Positions 61,681 through 64,000 of a DNA stretch of 64,000 nucleotides are shown in pieces. The stretch covers positions 240,731 to 304,730 of the forward strand of contig NZ_LOHG01000006.1 of the NCBI RefSeq assembly GCF_022790535.1. The letters run 5' to 3'. Below the pieces are notes generated by a model, which was not told the origin of the DNA, did no database searches, and saw only the letters and a list, made by a program, of their open reading frames with translations. The stretch is from Pseudomonas maioricensis (lineage in GTDB: Bacteria > Pseudomonadota > Gammaproteobacteria > Pseudomonadales > Pseudomonadaceae). How positions within the stretch are numbered: the stretch's first letter is position 1; each line of letters opens with the position of its first letter. Made by a program: the position numbers and the translations under genes.

Positions 61681-62456
61681 GCTTCTCCCGGTGCTTGGCC
61701 ATGCGCTTTAGCGGTTCGGGCCTCCAGATCACGCAACGCGCTCAGCTCGGTTTCGCTTGGTTCGGCGGAGTACTCGACGTTGTCGGCAAAACGCACTGCC
61801 CAACCGGTAGCCGCGATGACCTGCTCACGGGTCACGCCAGGGTGCAGTGTTGTGACGATGAACTCGTTCGTGCCCTCTTCCGGCTCCATGATGCAAAGAT
61901 CAGTAATAATCCCCACCGGTCCAGCGCCAGGCAATCCAAGGCGCTTGCGTGAATCGCCGCCTTCGCCATGCCCCACTGAAGTCATGAAATCCAGTTTGTT
62001 CACGAAGGCCCTGGCCGATTGCTTGAGGATGATCAGCACTTGTTTGGCCGATCCTGCGATTTCCGGCGCGCCGCCTGCGCCTGGCAAACGGACTTTCGGG
62101 TTGTGGTAATCCCCCACCACCGTGGTGTTGATGTTACCGAAACGGTCTACCTGTGCGGCACCAAGAAACCCAACGTCCACCCGACCACCCTGCAGCCAGT
62201 AACGGAAAATTTCACTGGTGGATACCACCGTGTCAGCAGTTTCCGCCAGCTCACCGTCGCCGATGGACAGCGGCAGTACCGTCGGTTTGGCGCCAATAGG
62301 GCCTGACTCGTAAATCAACACGACATCCGGCGACGAAGTGAGACGGGCGAGATTCGCTGCTTTGGAAGGCAAGCCGATACCGACAAAGCAAACAGCGCCA
62401 TTACGCAGACGACGAGCCGCCGCCACAGTCATCATTTCACTGGTGGTGTAAGTCAT
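61677..62456 (-). CDS. pcaJ: 3-oxoadipate CoA-transferase subunit B
   Basis: Beta subunit of 259 aa of the succinyl-CoA:3-oxoadipate CoA-transferase. [20 protein letters not shown] leads to LIYESGPIG with the catalytic E50, which forms the glutamyl-CoA intermediate. [20 protein letters not shown] and [16 protein letters not shown] follow. Its start abuts the pcaI stop at 62456. It activates 3-oxoadipate for PcaF. Confidence 0.94.
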   Translation of the reverse strand: MTYTTSEMMTVAAARRLRNGAVCFVGIGLPSKAANLARLTSSPDVVLIYESGPIGAKPTVLPLSIGDGELAETADTVVSTSEIFRYWLQGGRVDVGFLGAAQVDRFGNINTTVVGDYHNPKVRLPGAGGAPEIAGSAKQVLIILKQSARAFVNKLDFMTSVGHGEGGDSRKRLGLPGAGPVGIITDLCIMEPEEGTNEFIVTTLHPGVTREQVIAATGWAVRFADNVEYSAEPSETELSALRDLEARTAKAHGQAPGEA

Positions 62457-63313
62457 TACTTTGCCTCCGAAGCGCTGGCCAACTTGCTCTGGAACTCGCT
62501 GAAATCTGCTGTGCCATGAATGTATTCCTTGATCCAGGCGCTAAAGGTCTCGCGGTCACGGGCAATCGGATCCCAAGCCTGATAGAAACGGTTGTCGCGC
62601 TCGTAATAACCGTGAGCGTAGGAAGGATGCGCGCCACCGGGCACATGGCACACCGCACTCAACGCCCAGGTGGGCAGAACGCAAGCGTTCATCGGCGCAT
62701 TGAGGTCATCGACGATCTCTTCCACGGTGACGATGCAGCGCTTGGCTGCCAGCGCCGCTTCTTTCTGCACACCGAGGATGCCCCACAGCAGCACGTTGCC
62801 TTTGCGATCGGCTTTCTGCGCATGAATCACTGTCACATCAGGACGCACCGCCGGGACTGCCGCGAGGACCTCTCCGGTAAACGGGCAGGTCACGGTCTTG
62901 ATCAATGGATTGACCTTTGGCAGGTCGGAACCGGCGTAGGCGCGCAGGACCGCGAACGGCAGGCCCGATGCACCGGCAACGTATGCGTTGGCCAGATCGG
63001 CATGGCTGTGTTCTTCGATTTCCATCGAGTGTGGCCACTGCTTTTCAACCGCGTCGCGCAGGCGGTGCAACGAGCCCACTCCGGGGTTTCCGCCCCACGA
63101 AAAAATCAGACGTTTGGCACAACCCGCACCGATGAGCTGGTCGTAGATCAGGTCCGGCGTCATGCGCACCAGGGTCAGATCTTTCTTGCCTTGGCGAATA
63201 ATTTCGTGGCCTGCAGCCGTGGGGATCAAATGGGTGAAGCCTTCCAGCGCAACGGTGTCGCCATCGTTGACGAATTGCTTCACGGCGTCGCGTAGAGAAA
63301 GAATTTCAGCCAT
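62456..63313 (-). CDS. pcaI: 3-oxoadipate CoA-transferase subunit A
   Basis: Alpha subunit of 285 aa of the CoA-transferase. SLRDAVKQFVNDGDTVALEG, then FSWGGNPGVGSLHRLRDAVE, then ADRKGNVLLWGILGVQKEAA, match PcaI. First gene of the pcaIJF operon. The 142-bp spacer upstream holds a PcaR-type box at 63427, so induction by 3-oxoadipate through PcaR is expected. Confidence 0.94.
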   Translation of the reverse strand: MAEILSLRDAVKQFVNDGDTVALEGFTHLIPTAAGHEIIRQGKKDLTLVRMTPDLIYDQLIGAGCAKRLIFSWGGNPGVGSLHRLRDAVEKQWPHSMEIEEHSHADLANAYVAGASGLPFAVLRAYAGSDLPKVNPLIKTVTCPFTGEVLAAVPAVRPDVTVIHAQKADRKGNVLLWGILGVQKEAALAAKRCIVTVEEIVDDLNAPMNACVLPTWALSAVCHVPGGAHPSYAHGYYERDNRFYQAWDPIARDRETFSAWIKEYIHGTADFSEFQSKLASASEAK

Positions 63314-63409
63314 GAGGTGCTCCCGAACTCAAATTACATCCAATGAACAGCGCAGATGGACTACGCTGGAATGGACTTGAGGTTATGCCGGGGCCTGAGG
63401 CCAAACAAT

Positions 63410-63441
63410 CCGATAATCGATTATTCGTTCGTTAATCGCAC
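63410..63441. promoter_or_regulatory. PcaR-type operator upstream of pcaI
   Basis: GTTCGTTAATCGCAC (63427-63441) differs by one base from the 15-bp PcaR site reported at P. putida pcaIJ as I recall it (GTTCGATAATCGCAC). An adjoining CGATAATCGATTATTCG (63411-63427) is a related, nearly palindromic copy. Confidence 0.7.
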
Positions 63442-63455
63442 AAATTCAGCGACCG

Positions 63456-64000
63456 TCAGGTGAACAGCTGAGTGCTCAGATCTCTACTCGCATCCAGCAT
63501 GATAGGCAGAAAGCGCTGCTCCAGCTCACTTCTGGCAACACGCCCCGCACTGGTACTGACATTCAGTGCGGCAAGTACCTGCCCCGAAGCGTCATAGACT
63601 GGTACCGCAATGGATCGCAACCCTTGCTCCAGCTCCTGATCGACAATACACCAGCCTTGTTGACGAACCTGCTGAAGGCATTCAAGCAACGCATCAGTCG
63701 TGCGGATTGTTCGGCTGGTTTTGGGCTGCAGGTCAACATGATCCAGATACTCGCGCAGCGAAACATCATCCAGTGCCGAGAGCAGGATACGGCCCATGGA
63801 GGTGCAATAGGCAGGCAATCGACCGCCCACGGAAAGATCGACCGAAATCAGTCGCTGAGTCGTCGCGGAACGAGCGATGTACAGAATGTCCTCCCCTTCC
63901 AGAGTCGCCATGTTGCAAGCCTCATGCAACTGGTCACTCATCCGGTCCAGATAGGGTTGGGAGGAAACGGCCAACGGCGTCGATGACAGATAAGCGTGCC
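63456..64000 (-). CDS. pcaR: IclR-family regulator PcaR, 3' part
   Basis: The visible 180 or so codons encode the IclR effector domain: YLDRMSDQLHEACNMATLEG, then YIARSATTQRLISVDLSVGG, LPAYCTSMGRILLSAL, and GLRSIAVPVYDASGQVLAAL. The frame stays open to the window edge, so the N-terminal helix-turn-helix lies outside. The TTG at 63974 is not the true start. Upstream of pcaIJF on the same strand, it fits PcaR, the 3-oxoadipate-responsive activator, whose operator lies downstream of it at 63427. Confidence 0.88.
   Translation of the reverse strand, partial: HAYLSSTPLAVSSQPYLDRMSDQLHEACNMATLEGEDILYIARSATTQRLISVDLSVGGRLPAYCTSMGRILLSALDDVSLREYLDHVDLQPKTSRTIRTTDALLECLQQVRQQGWCIVDQELEQGLRSIAVPVYDASGQVLAALNVSTSAGRVARSELEQRFLPIMLDASRDLSTQLFT

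Noticed and set aside
60562..62109. 515-codon frame opposite pcaF and pcaJ
   Set aside because: Spans two confirmed genes on the other strand and has no recognisable protein features.

Overview
The window is chromosomal DNA of a fluorescent Pseudomonas, most likely the P. fluorescens group. The evidence is a GC-rich Pseudomonas gene style, many REPIN-type hairpins carrying the GTAGGAGC motif, a TtgABC/EmhABC-type efflux operon with its TtgR-like repressor and operator, a pca (beta-ketoadipate) cluster, and Pseudomonas-specific families (DUF2025, a probable DUF1654, PrtN). No tRNA, rRNA, CRISPR array or insertion sequence was recognised.

Layout. (1) 0.1-3.4 kb: dacA-type D,D-carboxypeptidase and an OmpR-type two-component pair. 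(2) 3.5-9.7 kb: a probable tricarboxylate (aconitate/citrate) uptake and isomerisation cluster: a ModA-fold periplasmic protein resembling aconitate isomerase, an OprD-type porin, a CitMHS symporter, a PrpF/GalD isomerase and a divergent LysR regulator. (3) 10.1-11.05 kb: a Tat-exported alpha/beta hydrolase. (4) 11.2-29.9 kb: a contractile R-type tailocin with Mu-like morphogenesis genes. It has no capsid, portal, terminase, integrase or transposase. It carries sheath, tube, a frameshifted chaperone pair, tape measure, baseplate, two tandem fibres, a lysis cassette with Rz1 nested inside Rz, a com-plus-secreted-protein moron, a putative Q-like antiterminator, and a PrtR/PrtN switch with shared TTAGC-N4-GCTAA operators. 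(5) 30.2-34.9 kb: chemoreceptor, DUF2025 protein, Fe-alcohol dehydrogenase, methyltransferase. (6) 35.3-42.6 kb: periplasmic beta-glucosidase, a DctB/DctD- or MifS/MifR-like sigma-54 pair, and an alpha-ketoglutarate-type permease behind a convincing -24/-12 promoter. (7) 42.9-50.7 kb: an exported protein made largely of DGADxVGANRL repeats, a flavin reductase, an AraC regulator opposite a small monooxygenase, a ThDP decarboxylase resembling AruI, an MFS drug exporter, and an exported double-cache protein. (8) 50.8-52.0 kb: a possible orphan type VI immunity protein. (9) 52.2-58.9 kb: ttgR-ttgABC multidrug efflux. (10) 58.9-64 kb: pcaT, pcaF, pcaJ, pcaI and the 3' part of pcaR, which runs off the window edge.

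How the genes work together. The tailocin is the largest accessory unit. DNA damage should inactivate the PrtR-like repressor, releasing PrtN, while a chain of intrinsic terminators through the late region and a Q-like protein suggest an additional antitermination step. The catabolic islands pair outer-membrane or inner-membrane transport with dedicated regulators. Many intergenic spacers carry REPINs, a mark of this genus. Function calls come from reading motifs and family resemblance; no database search was run.
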